DNA of 64,000 bases, from the NCBI GenBank assembly GCA_903851415.1, contig CAINOE010000049.1:168551-232550 (forward strand). Direction: 5' to 3'. Shown in pieces: positions 30,244 through 38,864 of the stretch (the first letter of the stretch is position 1; each line of letters begins with the position of its first letter). Source of the stretch: an uncultured Rhodopila sp. GTDB lineage: Bacteria > Pseudomonadota > Alphaproteobacteria > Acetobacterales > Acetobacteraceae. Under the pieces are notes generated by a model. The model was not told the DNA's origin. It searched no databases and saw only the letters and a program-made list of their open reading frames with translations. The position numbers were made by a program, and so were the translations under genes.

Positions 30244-30897
30244 TTAGGCGGGCTTCGCCTGCAACAACAGCTTTTCCACCAGCGGCAGGATTCGGGCAAC
30301 GATTCGCCGTACCCCCTCCGGATTCGGGTGCATCCGGTCCGCCTGGTTGAGGTCGTCCACCGCCGCCACGCCCTGCAGGAAGAACGGATCGTACAGCACG
30401 CCCGGCCGCGTCCCCAGGCGGTCGAACACCGCGCGGAACGCCGCCTCGTAATCCGGGCCGAGATTGGGCGGCGCATACATGCCGGTCAGCAGCACCGGGA
30501 TATGCTTCGCCGCCAGCGCGTCCAGGATGGCGCTGAGGTTCGCCTCCATGTCCTTCGGGTCGAGGCCGCGCAGCCCGTCATTGGCGCCGAGCTCGACGAT
30601 CGCCGCATCCGCGCCGTCGCCCAGCGCCCAATCGAGCCGCGCCCGGCCGCCGGCGCTGGTGTCGCCGGAGACCGCGCCGTCGATGATCGCAACGTCGTGG
30701 CCGTGCGCCTTCAGCGCCTGCTGCAACTGCGACTCGAACCCCTGCCCGTGCGGCAATCCGTAACCGGCCGAAAGCGAATCGCCCAGCACCAGGAGCCGCG
30801 GCGGCGCGGCGGCGGCGGCATTCAGAACAGATAACATTATTGCAACCACGCACCAGCCCTTTCGCGCCCGGGGCGTGCCACAATATACCGGAACCAT
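30244..30897 (-). CDS. tesA: Arylesterase / lysophospholipase-type thioesterase (SGNH hydrolase)
   Basis: Periplasmic SGNH-family esterase homologous to E. coli TesA. Blocks: LLVLGDSLSAGYGL (nucleophile Ser), GAVSGDTSAGG (Gly), VELGANDGLRG (Asn) and DRMHPNPEG (Asp/His). The start at ATG 30897 gives a signal peptide ending VLNAAAA-APP; the track's 429-aa ORF runs far into the divergent ABC gene and is not real upstream. The divergent partner ybbA starts at the overlapping ATG 30896, the same gene arrangement as tesA/ybbA in E. coli. Confidence 0.9.
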   Translation of the reverse strand: MVPVYCGTPRARKGWCVVAIMLSVLNAAAAAPPRLLVLGDSLSAGYGLPHGQGFESQLQQALKAHGHDVAIIDGAVSGDTSAGGRARLDWALGDGADAAIVELGANDGLRGLDPKDMEANLSAILDALAAKHIPVLLTGMYAPPNLGPDYEAAFRAVFDRLGTRPGVLYDPFFLQGVAAVDDLNQADRMHPNPEGVRRIVARILPLVEKLLLQAKPA

Positions 30898-31615
30898 GGA
30901 TGCCATTCCGACCACTCCGCCGCTTGCCGGCGCCATCATGCCGCTGGTGCGGATCAGGGACCTGCACCTCAGCGTGCCGTCCGCTGCCGGACCGGTCAAC
31001 ATCCTGCGCGGGGTAGCGCTCGACATCGCGAGGGGCGAGGCGGTCGGACTTGTCGGCCCCTCCGGCTCGGGCAAGACAAGTCTGCTGATGGTGCTGGCCG
31101 GGCTGGAACGCGCCAGCTCGGGCAGCGTCGCGCTGGACGGGCGGGAGATCACCGCCCTGAACGAGGACGCATTGGCAAGGCTGCGCCGCGAGAGCGTCGG
31201 CATCGTCTTCCAGGCCTTCCACCTGATCCCCACCATGACCGCGCTGGAGAACGTCGCGGTGCCGCTGGAGCTGGCGGGGGTGCGCGACGCCGCTGACCGG
31301 GCGCGCGCGGCGCTGGACTCCGTGGGCCTGTCGCACCGGCTGACGCATTTGCCCGGCCAGTTGTCCGGCGGCGAGCAGCAGCGCGTCGCGCTCGCCCGCG
31401 CCTTCGCCCCGGAGCCGGCGCTGCTGCTGGCCGACGAGCCGACGGGGAATCTCGACCACGCCACTGGACAGGCGGTGATCGACCTGCTGTTCGCGCTCCG
31501 GCAACGCACCGGGACGACCCTGCTGCTGATCACCCACGACCGTGACCTGGCTTCCCGCTGTGATCGGCAGGTGCATCTGTCGGACGGCCGGGTGGATGAG
31601 GCGGTGGCGGCGTGA
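30896..31615 (+). CDS. ybbA: ABC transporter ATP-binding protein (YbbA/LolD-like)
   Basis: Cytoplasmic ATPase partner of the FtsX-like permease encoded downstream. Walker A GPSGSGKTSL, Q-loop VFQAFHLIPTMTALEN, signature LSGGEQQRVALARA, Walker B LLLADEPTGNLDH and switch His in LLLITHDRD are all intact. The start could be ATG 30896 or ATG 30938 (MPLVRIRDLHL); the second would leave about 40 nt between it and tesA. Probably part of a MacB/Lol-type system acting on the periplasm rather than a classical importer. Confidence 0.93.
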   Translation: MDAIPTTPPLAGAIMPLVRIRDLHLSVPSAAGPVNILRGVALDIARGEAVGLVGPSGSGKTSLLMVLAGLERASSGSVALDGREITALNEDALARLRRESVGIVFQAFHLIPTMTALENVAVPLELAGVRDAADRARAALDSVGLSHRLTHLPGQLSGGEQQRVALARAFAPEPALLLADEPTGNLDHATGQAVIDLLFALRQRTGTTLLLITHDRDLASRCDRQVHLSDGRVDEAVAA

Positions 31616-31663
31616 GGAGAGTCCCCGGTTATCCGTCGGGGCCCGCCACCCTACAAGCGGCAA

Positions 31664-31709
31664 GGCCCCGCAACCCTCGATCGTCGCGGCCCCGCAACCG
31701 TCGATCGTC
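31664..31709. repeat. Short tandem duplication
   Basis: Two units of GGCCCCGCAACC(C/G)TCGATCGTC, period 24 nt, immediately left of and slightly overlapping the palindromic repeat. Between ybbA and ybbP. Confidence 0.7.
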
Positions 31710-31816
31710 ATGGCCCGGCTTGTCCGGGCAACCTGTCGCGGCACGTGCCTTGGGCGGTGCCCTGGACATGCGAGCGCGTGCGGCGATAGGTGGCCCGGAC
31801 AAGCCGGGCCATGACG
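31706..31816. repeat. Dispersed palindromic repeat, family A, copy 1
   Basis: 24-nt perfect terminal inverted repeats starting CGTCATGGCCCGGCTTGTCC, the inversion continuing as ACCTGTCGC/GCGATAGGT. Each arm also folds as TGGCCCGG-CTTGT-CCGGGCCA. Other copies are at 35384-35460 and 50979-51057. Confidence 0.75.
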
Positions 31817-31818
31817 AT

Positions 31819-31854
31819 TTTTATGTGCCGCGCTGCTTTTATGTGCCGCGCCGC
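31819..31854. repeat. Short tandem duplication, 18-nt period
   Basis: Two units of TTTTATGTGCCGCGC(T/C)GC, followed by a third diverged unit up to about 31872. Lies between the family A repeat and the ybbP start. Confidence 0.65.
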
Positions 31855-31898
31855 TCCTTTGCGCCGCGCCACGGCGATTGTCCCTCGGGTCACCCGCT

Positions 31899-34403
31899 AT
31901 GATCCTCGCCCTCACCCTCGCCCGCCGCGAACTGCGCGGCGGCGTGCGTGGCCTGTGGATCGTCCTGCTCTGCCTCGCGCTCGGCGTCGGCGTCATCGCC
32001 TCCGTCGGCACCCTGCGCGCCGCCGTCGATGCCGGTCTGGCCACCGACGGCCGCGCCCTGCTCGGCGGCGACCTGGAGATCGACGGCGGCTCCCAGCCCC
32101 TCCCCGCCACCCTGGACGACTGGCTGCACGCCCGCGGCGCGACGACCTCCGGCGTGACCCAGATGCGCTCGATGCTGGTGGCGCCGTCCGGCGAGCGGCA
32201 ACTGATCGAGCTGAAAGCCGTCGATGCGAACTGGCCGCTAACCGGCGCCGCGGCCCTGTCGCCGGACCAGCCGCTCGCCGGGGCCCTGCGGCAACAGGAC
32301 GGGCATTACGGCCTGCTGGCCGAGCCGATCGTGCTGGATCGCCTGCATCTCAAACCGGGAGACATCGTCCGGCTGGGCACGGCCAGCTTCCGGGTCTCCG
32401 GCGCGCTGACGCATGAACCCGACCGGGTGGCGACCGCCGCGATCCTCGGCCCGCGCGTTTTGATCTCCGCCGACGCGCTGCCCGCCACCGGCCTGCTCGC
32501 CCCCGGCGCCATGGTGCGCTACGCGGTGCGCCTGACCGCCCCGGACGCGCCCGCTTTGGCCGCGGCGATCCATGAGCAATTCGCCAAACAAGGCTGGCGC
32601 ATCCGCGACCCCGGCGATGCCGCCCCCGGAGTCCGCCGCTTCATCGACCAGACCGCGTTGTTCCTGACCCTCGTCGGCCTGACCTCATTGCTCGTGGGAG
32701 GCATCGGCGTCGCCAACGGCGTGCGCGCCTGGCTGGACGCGCGGGCGCGCACCATCGCGACATTGCGCTGCCTCGGCGCCTCGCCCGGGCTGGTGTTCGT
32801 CGTCTGCCTGATCCAGGTGATGGTTCTCGCCGTCGGCGGCATCGTCATCGGCGTCAGCATCGGCGCGCTGCTGCCGCTGCTGGGCGCGCGGTTCCTGACG
32901 CCAATCCTGCCGGTGCCGCCGGTGCTCGGGGTGTATCCGGGGCCGCTGGCGCTGGCGGCGGCCTACGGGCTTCTTATTGCGCTGTGCTTCTCGCTCTGGC
33001 CGCTCGGGCGCGCCGCCCGCATCCCCGGCGGCGCGCTGTTCCGCGACGGGCTGATCCCGGAGGCGACACGGCCCGCCGCCACCCTGGTCATCGCCAACAT
33101 CGCTTTGGCCGCCGGCCTTATCGGCCTGACGGTCGCCACCGCGACCGACCGGATGTTCGCGCTGTATTTCTGTCTCGCCGCCGGGCTGACCTTGCTGCTG
33201 TTCCGCGGCGGCGCCTCCGCCGTCATGGCGCTGGCGCGGCGGGCGCCGCGGGTGGCATGGCCGTCGGTCCGCCTCGGCGTCGGCAACCTGCACCGCCCCG
33301 GCGCGCCGGCGCCGCTGCTGCTGCTGTCGGCCGGCCTCGGCCTGTCCACGCTGGCCTCGGTGGCGCTGATCCAGGGCAACATGCAGCACCAGATCCAGGA
33401 GCAGTTGCCGACAAACGCGCCCAGCTTCTTCTTCGTCGATATCCAGAACGACCAGCTTCCCCGCTTCGAGCAGATCGTCCGCGCGCAGCCCGGCATGCAG
33501 GAGCTGAAGCAGGTGCCGTCGCTGCGCGCCCGGGTCGTTGCAGTGAACGGCGTTCCGGCCGAGAACGTCAAAGCCACCGAAGACACCGCCTGGGCGCTGC
33601 GCGGCGATCGCGGCCTGACCTATGCCGCCACGCCGCCGGAGGGCACCCGACTGGTTGCCGGCACCTGGTGGCCGGCCGATTACGACGGGCCGCCGCTGGT
33701 GTCGTTCGACGCCGGCATGGCGAAAGGCTGGCATGCCGGCATCGGCGACGTCATCCGGGTCAACGTGCTCGGCCGCGACATCGACCTCAAAATAGCCAAT
33801 CTGCGCGACATCGCCTGGCAATCGTTCGGCATCAACTTCTTCATGGTCGCCAGCCCGGGCCTGCTGGCGCACGCGCCGCATACCCATATCGCAACGGTCC
33901 GGATCGCCGATGCGGCGCAGGCCGGCCTGCTCCGCGCGGTGACCGACGCGCTGCCGAACGTCACCGGCATCCGCGTGGAGGACGTGCTGGCCGCCGTCGC
34001 GGGATTGCTGAACCAGGTGGCGGCGGCGCTGACCGTGACCGGGGCGTTGACGTTGCTCGCCGGCACCTTCGTCCTAGTGGGCGCGGTGGCGGCCGGGCAG
34101 CGGCGGCGGGTGCGGGAGGCGGTGATCCTGAAAACGCTCGGCGCGACCCGCGCGCAGATCCGGGCCGCCTGGCTGACGGAATTCGGTTTGCTCGGCCTGG
34201 TCGCCGGCCTGATCGCCTCGGTTGTCGGCTCGGCCGCGAGCTTCGCGGTCACACATTACATTCTGCACACGGAGTGGATTTTCATGCCCGTCACGCTTAT
34301 TGTCACACTCGCGGGAGCACTCGCACTGATGCTGCTTTTCGGCTATGCTGGAACAGCAGCCGCTTTGCGGGTCAGGCCGGCGCCGCTCCTGAGGAACGAG
34401 TAG
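31899..34403 (+). CDS. ybbP: FtsX-like ABC permease (YbbP-like)
   Basis: 834-aa inner-membrane permease with two FtsX/MacB-type domains. An N-terminal TM (LWIVLLCLALGVGVIASVGTL) is followed by a large periplasmic domain, then an FtsX block beginning LFLTLVGLTSLLVGGIGVANGVRAWL. A second periplasmic domain follows, and a second FtsX block around LLAGTFVLVGAVAAGQRRRVREAVILKTLG. The start at ATG 31899 (MILALTLARREL) drops 7 residues of the track entry. With ybbA it forms a predicted ABC exporter or lipoprotein/lipid-release complex; the substrate is unknown. Confidence 0.93.
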   Translation: MILALTLARRELRGGVRGLWIVLLCLALGVGVIASVGTLRAAVDAGLATDGRALLGGDLEIDGGSQPLPATLDDWLHARGATTSGVTQMRSMLVAPSGERQLIELKAVDANWPLTGAAALSPDQPLAGALRQQDGHYGLLAEPIVLDRLHLKPGDIVRLGTASFRVSGALTHEPDRVATAAILGPRVLISADALPATGLLAPGAMVRYAVRLTAPDAPALAAAIHEQFAKQGWRIRDPGDAAPGVRRFIDQTALFLTLVGLTSLLVGGIGVANGVRAWLDARARTIATLRCLGASPGLVFVVCLIQVMVLAVGGIVIGVSIGALLPLLGARFLTPILPVPPVLGVYPGPLALAAAYGLLIALCFSLWPLGRAARIPGGALFRDGLIPEATRPAATLVIANIALAAGLIGLTVATATDRMFALYFCLAAGLTLLLFRGGASAVMALARRAPRVAWPSVRLGVGNLHRPGAPAPLLLLSAGLGLSTLASVALIQGNMQHQIQEQLPTNAPSFFFVDIQNDQLPRFEQIVRAQPGMQELKQVPSLRARVVAVNGVPAENVKATEDTAWALRGDRGLTYAATPPEGTRLVAGTWWPADYDGPPLVSFDAGMAKGWHAGIGDVIRVNVLGRDIDLKIANLRDIAWQSFGINFFMVASPGLLAHAPHTHIATVRIADAAQAGLLRAVTDALPNVTGIRVEDVLAAVAGLLNQVAAALTVTGALTLLAGTFVLVGAVAAGQRRRVREAVILKTLGATRAQIRAAWLTEFGLLGLVAGLIASVVGSAASFAVTHYILHTEWIFMPVTLIVTLAGALALMLLFGYAGTAAALRVRPAPLLRNE

Positions 34404-34541
34404 CGCAGATAGTGCATTCCGTCCGGCCCCGCTGACGGACAGTGTTTGAACCGCCCAGGTTGGTCTCCGGCTGCTCCCTATGCCGGAAGGGTGATCGGGT
34501 ATAACCAACGCGGGCTTGTGCTCGAAAGGAAACTGGGAACC

Positions 34542-35309
34542 ATGGCTTACAGTCCGCAATTCGAGGCCTATCCAAGGTCCTCGGCCGCAACGACGGCGGT
34601 CTTCGACGCCGGCCTACGCGCTTACATGCTGCGGGTTTACAATTGGATGGCGTCGGGCCTGTTGCTGACCGGCGTGGTCGCCTACGGCATTGCCAACACC
34701 GCGCTGATCAATGCGTTCTACCCGTTGGTGCAGACGCCGTTCGGCTACGCGCATCACGCGACGCTTCTGGCGATGATCACGATGTTCGCGCCGCTGGCTT
34801 TTGTCCTGGTGCTGTCGCTGGGCGTCAACCGGCTGTCCACCACCGCCGCGCAGGCGCTGTTCTGGGCCTTCTGCGCCGTGATGGGCGCCAGCCTGACGAA
34901 CATCTTCCTGATCTATACCAGCGAGTCGATCGTCCGGGTGTTCTTCATCACCGCCGCAACCTTCGCCGCGACCAGCCTCTACGGCTACACGACGAAGACC
35001 GACCTGACGAAAATCGGCAGCTTCCTGATCATGGGCCTGTTCGGCATCATCATCGCCAGCCTGGTCAATCTGTTCGTGCAGAGCAGCGCGCTGCAGTTCG
35101 CGCTCAGCATCATCGGCGTGATCGTCTTCACCGGCCTGACCGCCTACGACACGCAGCGGATCAAGTCGGACTACCAGCAATTCGCCTACGCCGAGGGCTT
35201 CGGCGGCGCGGCCAAGCGCAGCGTCTACGATGCGCTCAGCCTGTATCTGAACTTCATCAACCTGTTCATGCTGCTGCTTCAGCTCATGGGCAACAGGAAC
35301 AACAACTGA
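34542..35309 (+). CDS. Bax inhibitor-1/YccA family membrane protein
   Basis: 255-aa integral membrane protein with seven predicted helices, BI-1/YccA family. The start was moved from 34446 to the ATG giving MAYSPQFEAYPR. YMLRVYNWMASGLLLTGVVAY is the typical first helix. The C-terminal FTGLTAYDTQRIKSDYQQ and YLNFINLFMLLLQLMGNR are family signatures, the former with the conserved Asp linked to pH-sensitive calcium leak in characterised homologues. It ends before a strong terminator. Confidence 0.93.
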   Translation: MAYSPQFEAYPRSSAATTAVFDAGLRAYMLRVYNWMASGLLLTGVVAYGIANTALINAFYPLVQTPFGYAHHATLLAMITMFAPLAFVLVLSLGVNRLSTTAAQALFWAFCAVMGASLTNIFLIYTSESIVRVFFITAATFAATSLYGYTTKTDLTKIGSFLIMGLFGIIIASLVNLFVQSSALQFALSIIGVIVFTGLTAYDTQRIKSDYQQFAYAEGFGGAAKRSVYDALSLYLNFINLFMLLLQLMGNRNNN

Positions 35310-35332
35310 TCCGCGGACGCGGACGGGATGCA

Positions 35333-35360
35333 GGGCGGGGGTCATTCCCCGCCCTTTTTT
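35333..35360 (+). terminator. Rho-independent terminator after BI-1 gene
   Basis: Perfect 8-bp stem GGGCGGGG / CCCCGCCC with loop GTCATT and a TTTTTT tail, 23 nt after the stop codon. Confidence 0.93.
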
Positions 35361-35383
35361 GCGCCGGGGGAATGTTGTTTAAT

Positions 35384-35460
35384 CGTCATGGCCAGGCTTG
35401 TCCGGGCCAGCTGCTCAAGCAGGTGCGCCTATAGGTGGCCCGGACAAGCCGGCCATGACG
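35384..35460. repeat. Dispersed palindromic repeat, family A, copy 2
   Basis: Left arm CGTCATGGCCAGGCTTGTCC; the inverted right arm ends GGACAAGCCGGCCATGACG. It is one base shorter in one arm and has a shorter centre than copy 1. Lies between the BI-1 terminator and cydA. Confidence 0.72.
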
Positions 35461-35566
35461 ATGAGGGGATGACCCGCCAACGGGTCACACCACACATGAC
35501 AAACTCATTCCACGATTGCGCGCATACCGATCGGTCTGACATGGTTGCCGGCAAAAAGGGACGCCA

Positions 35567-36991
35567 ATGACGCACCTTGATCCGCTCACCTTGGCACGCA
35601 TCCAGTTCGGCTTCACCGTTTCCTTCCATATTATTTTCCCCGCGATCACCATCGGCCTCGCGAGCTACCTCGCCGTGCTGGAAGGCCTGTGGCTGGTGCG
35701 CAAGGACACGGTTTACGTCGATCTGTACCATTTCTGGTCCAAGGTCTTCGCCGTCAATTTCGCCATGGGCGTGGTCTCCGGCCTGGTGATGTCGTACCAG
35801 TTCGGCACCAACTGGAGCTATTTCTCCAACTACGCCGGAGGCATCACCGGGCCGCTGCTGGCCTATGAGGTGCTGACCGCCTTCTTCCTGGAGGCCGGAT
35901 TCCTTGGCGTCATGCTGTTCGGCTGGAAGAAAGTCGGCCCCGGGCTGCATTTCTTCGCCACCCTGATGGTGGCGGCCGGGACGCTGATATCGATGACCTG
36001 GATCCTGGCATCGAACAGTTGGATGCAGACGCCGCAGGGCTACGCCGTCTCCGGCGGCCGCATGGTCCCCACCGACTGGTGGCAGATCATCTTCAACCCG
36101 TCCTTCCCGTATCGCCTCGTGCATATGGGCCTCGCCGCCTATCTCGCGACCGCGCTCTATGTCGGCGCGGCGGCCGCCTGGAACCTGCTGCACGGCCGCG
36201 ACAACCCGAGGGTGCGGACCATGTTCTCCATGGCGATGTGGATGCTGCTTGCCACCGCGCCCATCCAGATCCTGGCCGGCGACCAGCACGGACTGAACAC
36301 CCTGCAATACCAGCCCGCCAAGATCGCGGCGATCGAGGGCCACTGGTCCAACGCCCCGGGCGAGAGCGTGCCGCTGATCCTGTTCGGCTGGCCCGACATG
36401 CAAGCCGGGAAAACCCTGGCCCCGGTCGAAATCCCGCATCTCGGCAGCCTGATCCTGACCCATAGTTGGGACGGCCAGATCCCCGGCCTCGATGAGTTCC
36501 CACCGGATGAGCGGCCCAATTCGACCATCGTCTTCTGGACCTTCCGCCTCATGGTCGGACTCGGCGTGCTGATGCTGCTGCTCGGCCTGGGCGGCGCCTG
36601 GCTGCGCTGGCGCGGGGAGTTGTATCGCGTGAGGCCGTTCCTGTGGTTCGCCACCGCCATGGGCCCCTCCGGCATCGTCGCCATCCTCGCCGGCTGGATG
36701 ACCACCGAGATCGGCCGCCAGCCCTGGGTCGTCTACAAAGTCATGCTGACGGCGCAGGGCGTGTCCGACCATTCGGCGCTGACGATGACCGCCAGCCTGC
36801 TGGTCTTCGTTGCGGTTTATGTAGCGGTGTTCGGCATCGGCATCGTCTACCTGCTCAAGCTGTTGGCGCGCGGACCCGACCGTCAATCCGGAGCCACCCG
36901 GCCGGCGAAGGAAACTCTCGAGGGACGCCCGTCCCGGCCGCTCTCCGCGACGGCGGACGCCGGCCCCGCGCCCGCCATCCCGGGAGGCTGA
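35567..36991 (+). CDS. cydA: Cytochrome bd-type (cyanide-insensitive) ubiquinol oxidase subunit I
   Basis: 474-aa quinol oxidase subunit that binds haems b558, b595 and d. ARIQFGFTVSFHIIFPAIT holds the N-terminal haem ligand His. The Q-loop is short (GWPDMQAGKTLAPVEIP), which together with the sequence style points to the CioA branch rather than E. coli CydA. GRQPWVVYKVMLTAQGVS is the conserved GRQPW segment. The C-terminal ~35 residues are a low-complexity tail. Followed 3 nt later by cydB. No cydDC haem/thiol exporter is present nearby. Confidence 0.95.
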   Translation: MTHLDPLTLARIQFGFTVSFHIIFPAITIGLASYLAVLEGLWLVRKDTVYVDLYHFWSKVFAVNFAMGVVSGLVMSYQFGTNWSYFSNYAGGITGPLLAYEVLTAFFLEAGFLGVMLFGWKKVGPGLHFFATLMVAAGTLISMTWILASNSWMQTPQGYAVSGGRMVPTDWWQIIFNPSFPYRLVHMGLAAYLATALYVGAAAAWNLLHGRDNPRVRTMFSMAMWMLLATAPIQILAGDQHGLNTLQYQPAKIAAIEGHWSNAPGESVPLILFGWPDMQAGKTLAPVEIPHLGSLILTHSWDGQIPGLDEFPPDERPNSTIVFWTFRLMVGLGVLMLLLGLGGAWLRWRGELYRVRPFLWFATAMGPSGIVAILAGWMTTEIGRQPWVVYKVMLTAQGVSDHSALTMTASLLVFVAVYVAVFGIGIVYLLKLLARGPDRQSGATRPAKETLEGRPSRPLSATADAGPAPAIPGG

Positions 36992-36994
36992 TCC

Positions 36995-38002
36995 ATGACA
37001 TTCGACCTGTCGCTGGTCTGGGTTCTGATCATCGCTTTCGGCCTGATGATGTACGTGGTGATGGACGGGTTCGACCTGGGCATCGGCATCCTGTTCCCGT
37101 TCGTGCCGGGCCGCGACGACCGCGACACCATGGTCAACACCGTCGCCCCCGTGTGGGACGGCAACGAGACCTGGCTGGTGCTGGGCGGAGCCAGCCTGCT
37201 GGCGGCGTTTCCGTTGGCCTACTCCTTCCTGCTGAGCGCGCTTTACTTCCCGCTCCTGCTGATGCTGACGGGCCTGATCCTGCGCGGCGTGGCGTTCGAG
37301 TTCCGCTTCAAGGCGGATGAGGCGCATCGCGCGTTCTGGAGCCGTGCCTTCGCCTTCGGCTCCTATACCGCCGCCTTCTTCCAGGGTGCCGCGCTCGGGG
37401 CGTTCATCCAGGGCTTCAGGGTGACCGGCCCGTCCTTCCGCGGCGGCGCGCTGGACTGGCTGTCCGCGTTCAGCGTCTTTACCGGCCTCGGGGTGATCGT
37501 CGCCTACGCGCTGCTCGGCAGCACATGGCTGACGATGAAGACCGTGGGCCAGTTGCAGGCCCGCATGATCGTCGCCGCGCGCTGGATCACGCCGGTGCTG
37601 CTGGCCGGGATCGCCATCGTCAGCCTGTGGACTCCGCTGGCGCATGGGGAGATCGCGGCGCGATGGTTCACCGCGCCCAACATCTATTATTTCGCCCCGG
37701 TGCCGATCCTGGTGGTGCTGACGGCGTGGCAGTTGCTGGTGCGGCTGAACGGGGAACCGGGCGCGGTGCCGTTCCTGTTGGCGCTGTTCCTGCTGTTCCT
37801 CGGCTATAGCGGTCTGGCGATCAGCCTGTGGCCGAACATCATCCCGCCGGGCGTGTCGTTCCGCGATGCGGCAGCGCCGGCGTCGAGCCAGGCGTTCGCG
37901 CTGGTGGGGGCGGTGCTGATCATCCCGGTGATCCTGATCTATACCGGCTGGGCGTACTGGGTCTTCCGCGGCAAGGTGACGGACGGCGAAGGCTATCACT
38001 GA
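36995..38002 (+). CDS. cydB: Cytochrome bd ubiquinol oxidase subunit II
   Basis: 335-aa membrane subunit of the bd oxidase. MYVVMDGFDLGIGILFPFVPG near the N-terminus and VAPVWDGNETWLVLGGASL are the hallmark segments. FRFKADEAHRAFW and the C-terminal PVILIYTGWAYWVFRGKV are also typical. Its stop codon overlaps the start of the small DUF2474 gene (TGATG), so the three genes are one operon. Confidence 0.96.
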   Translation: MTFDLSLVWVLIIAFGLMMYVVMDGFDLGIGILFPFVPGRDDRDTMVNTVAPVWDGNETWLVLGGASLLAAFPLAYSFLLSALYFPLLLMLTGLILRGVAFEFRFKADEAHRAFWSRAFAFGSYTAAFFQGAALGAFIQGFRVTGPSFRGGALDWLSAFSVFTGLGVIVAYALLGSTWLTMKTVGQLQARMIVAARWITPVLLAGIAIVSLWTPLAHGEIAARWFTAPNIYYFAPVPILVVLTAWQLLVRLNGEPGAVPFLLALFLLFLGYSGLAISLWPNIIPPGVSFRDAAAPASSQAFALVGAVLIIPVILIYTGWAYWVFRGKVTDGEGYH

Positions 38003-38130
38003 TGCTGCGCCCCCTGCTGCTGCGCCGGGTTGCGTGGCTGGTGGCGATCTGGGCACTGAGCGTTGCGGCGCTGGGCGTTGCCGCCCTGTCGATGCGGTTG
38101 CTGATGAACATGGCCGGCCTTACTTCGTGA
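38002..38130 (+). CDS. DUF2474 family small bd-oxidase-associated protein
   Basis: 42-aa single-helix membrane protein starting at the ATG that overlaps the cydB stop. The sequence MLRPLLLRRVAWLVAIWALS and a hydrophobic continuation fit the DUF2474 family found after cioAB genes, where it probably plays a CydX-like stabilising role. The track hides it inside an out-of-frame longer ORF (37828-38130). Its end overlaps the convergent SOUL gene by about 11 nt. Confidence 0.78.
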   Translation: MLRPLLLRRVAWLVAIWALSVAALGVAALSMRLLMNMAGLTS

Positions 38131-38746
38131 CGTCGACCGCCGCCTCGTTCCGCCGCAGGAAGGGGATCGTGAACGGCGGGTCATAATTCAGCGTGAACAC
38201 CTCCCCCGCCGGCTTCCACGGCGATTTCGCCAGCACGGCCAGCAGTTCGGCCTTTTTCTCCGCCCGGGCGCCGGCGTTGTCGACGCCCGAGTAGCGCAGC
38301 ACCGCGACCGTTTCCGCCGGCACATCGACCAGATGCAGCCGCGGGTCAGTCGGCTGCGGGGCGCCCGCCTTGGCGACCGAGTTGGGCAGGAAGAAGCGCA
38401 TGCTCAGCGTGCCGGACGCGTCCGTCCCGGTCTGCACCGGAGCGGTCATGGCGATCCGCTGCGATTCGGTTTGCACCGGGGCGGTCATGGCGATCCTGGC
38501 GCTGCCCGCGTTGGCGCCGGTGATGTAGCGGAACAGCAGGCCGAACGCCTCGCTGGCGGCGCGGTCCCGGCTCTTGCCCTCGATGGTGGCCTCGATCGCG
38601 ACGCGCGGATCGTAGCGGCGGATTTCGGTGTTCCGGCCGAGGTCCTGGACCACGACGTAATGCGGCTGTTCATACACCGAGCGGATGCCGACGACCGCGG
38701 TGAGCGATTCGGCGAACGTCAGCAGGTAGTAGCAGAATCCGGACAT
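38120..38746 (-). CDS. SOUL family heme-binding protein
   Basis: 208-aa SOUL/HBP-type protein, start at ATG 38746 after a CCAGGAGGCC ribosome-binding site. The family's repeated motif is present twice in tandem: RIAMTAPVQTESQ then RIAMTAPVQTGTD. YVVVQDLGRNTEIRRYDPRVA is the typical N-terminal beta-strand region, and FLPNS and PWKPAGEVFTLNYDPPFTIPF are also characteristic. The first ~20 residues may be a membrane-targeting segment. Probably binds haem or tetrapyrrole; its position beside a bd oxidase is suggestive but not proof of a shared role. Confidence 0.9.
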   Translation of the reverse strand: MSGFCYYLLTFAESLTAVVGIRSVYEQPHYVVVQDLGRNTEIRRYDPRVAIEATIEGKSRDRAASEAFGLLFRYITGANAGSARIAMTAPVQTESQRIAMTAPVQTGTDASGTLSMRFFLPNSVAKAGAPQPTDPRLHLVDVPAETVAVLRYSGVDNAGARAEKKAELLAVLAKSPWKPAGEVFTLNYDPPFTIPFLRRNEAAVDVTK

Positions 38747-38864
38747 TGGGGCCTCCTGGCCGGGCGCGCGGCGCCCGGCGGCTGGTGGAAACGGCGGGTT
38801 GACCCGCATATAGGCGCTTCCAAGGCCGGAACGAGACCGCTCGCTCAAGGCTTGATCCGAGACG

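Noticed and set aside
35429-38056. 875-aa minus-strand ORF
   Set aside because: Antisense shadow of cydA and cydB; Gln/His/Arg-rich without motifs.
38405-38505. Internal 39-nt duplication in the SOUL gene
   Set aside because: The repeated IAMTAPV motif is a known trait of the SOUL family, not a recent tandem expansion signal.
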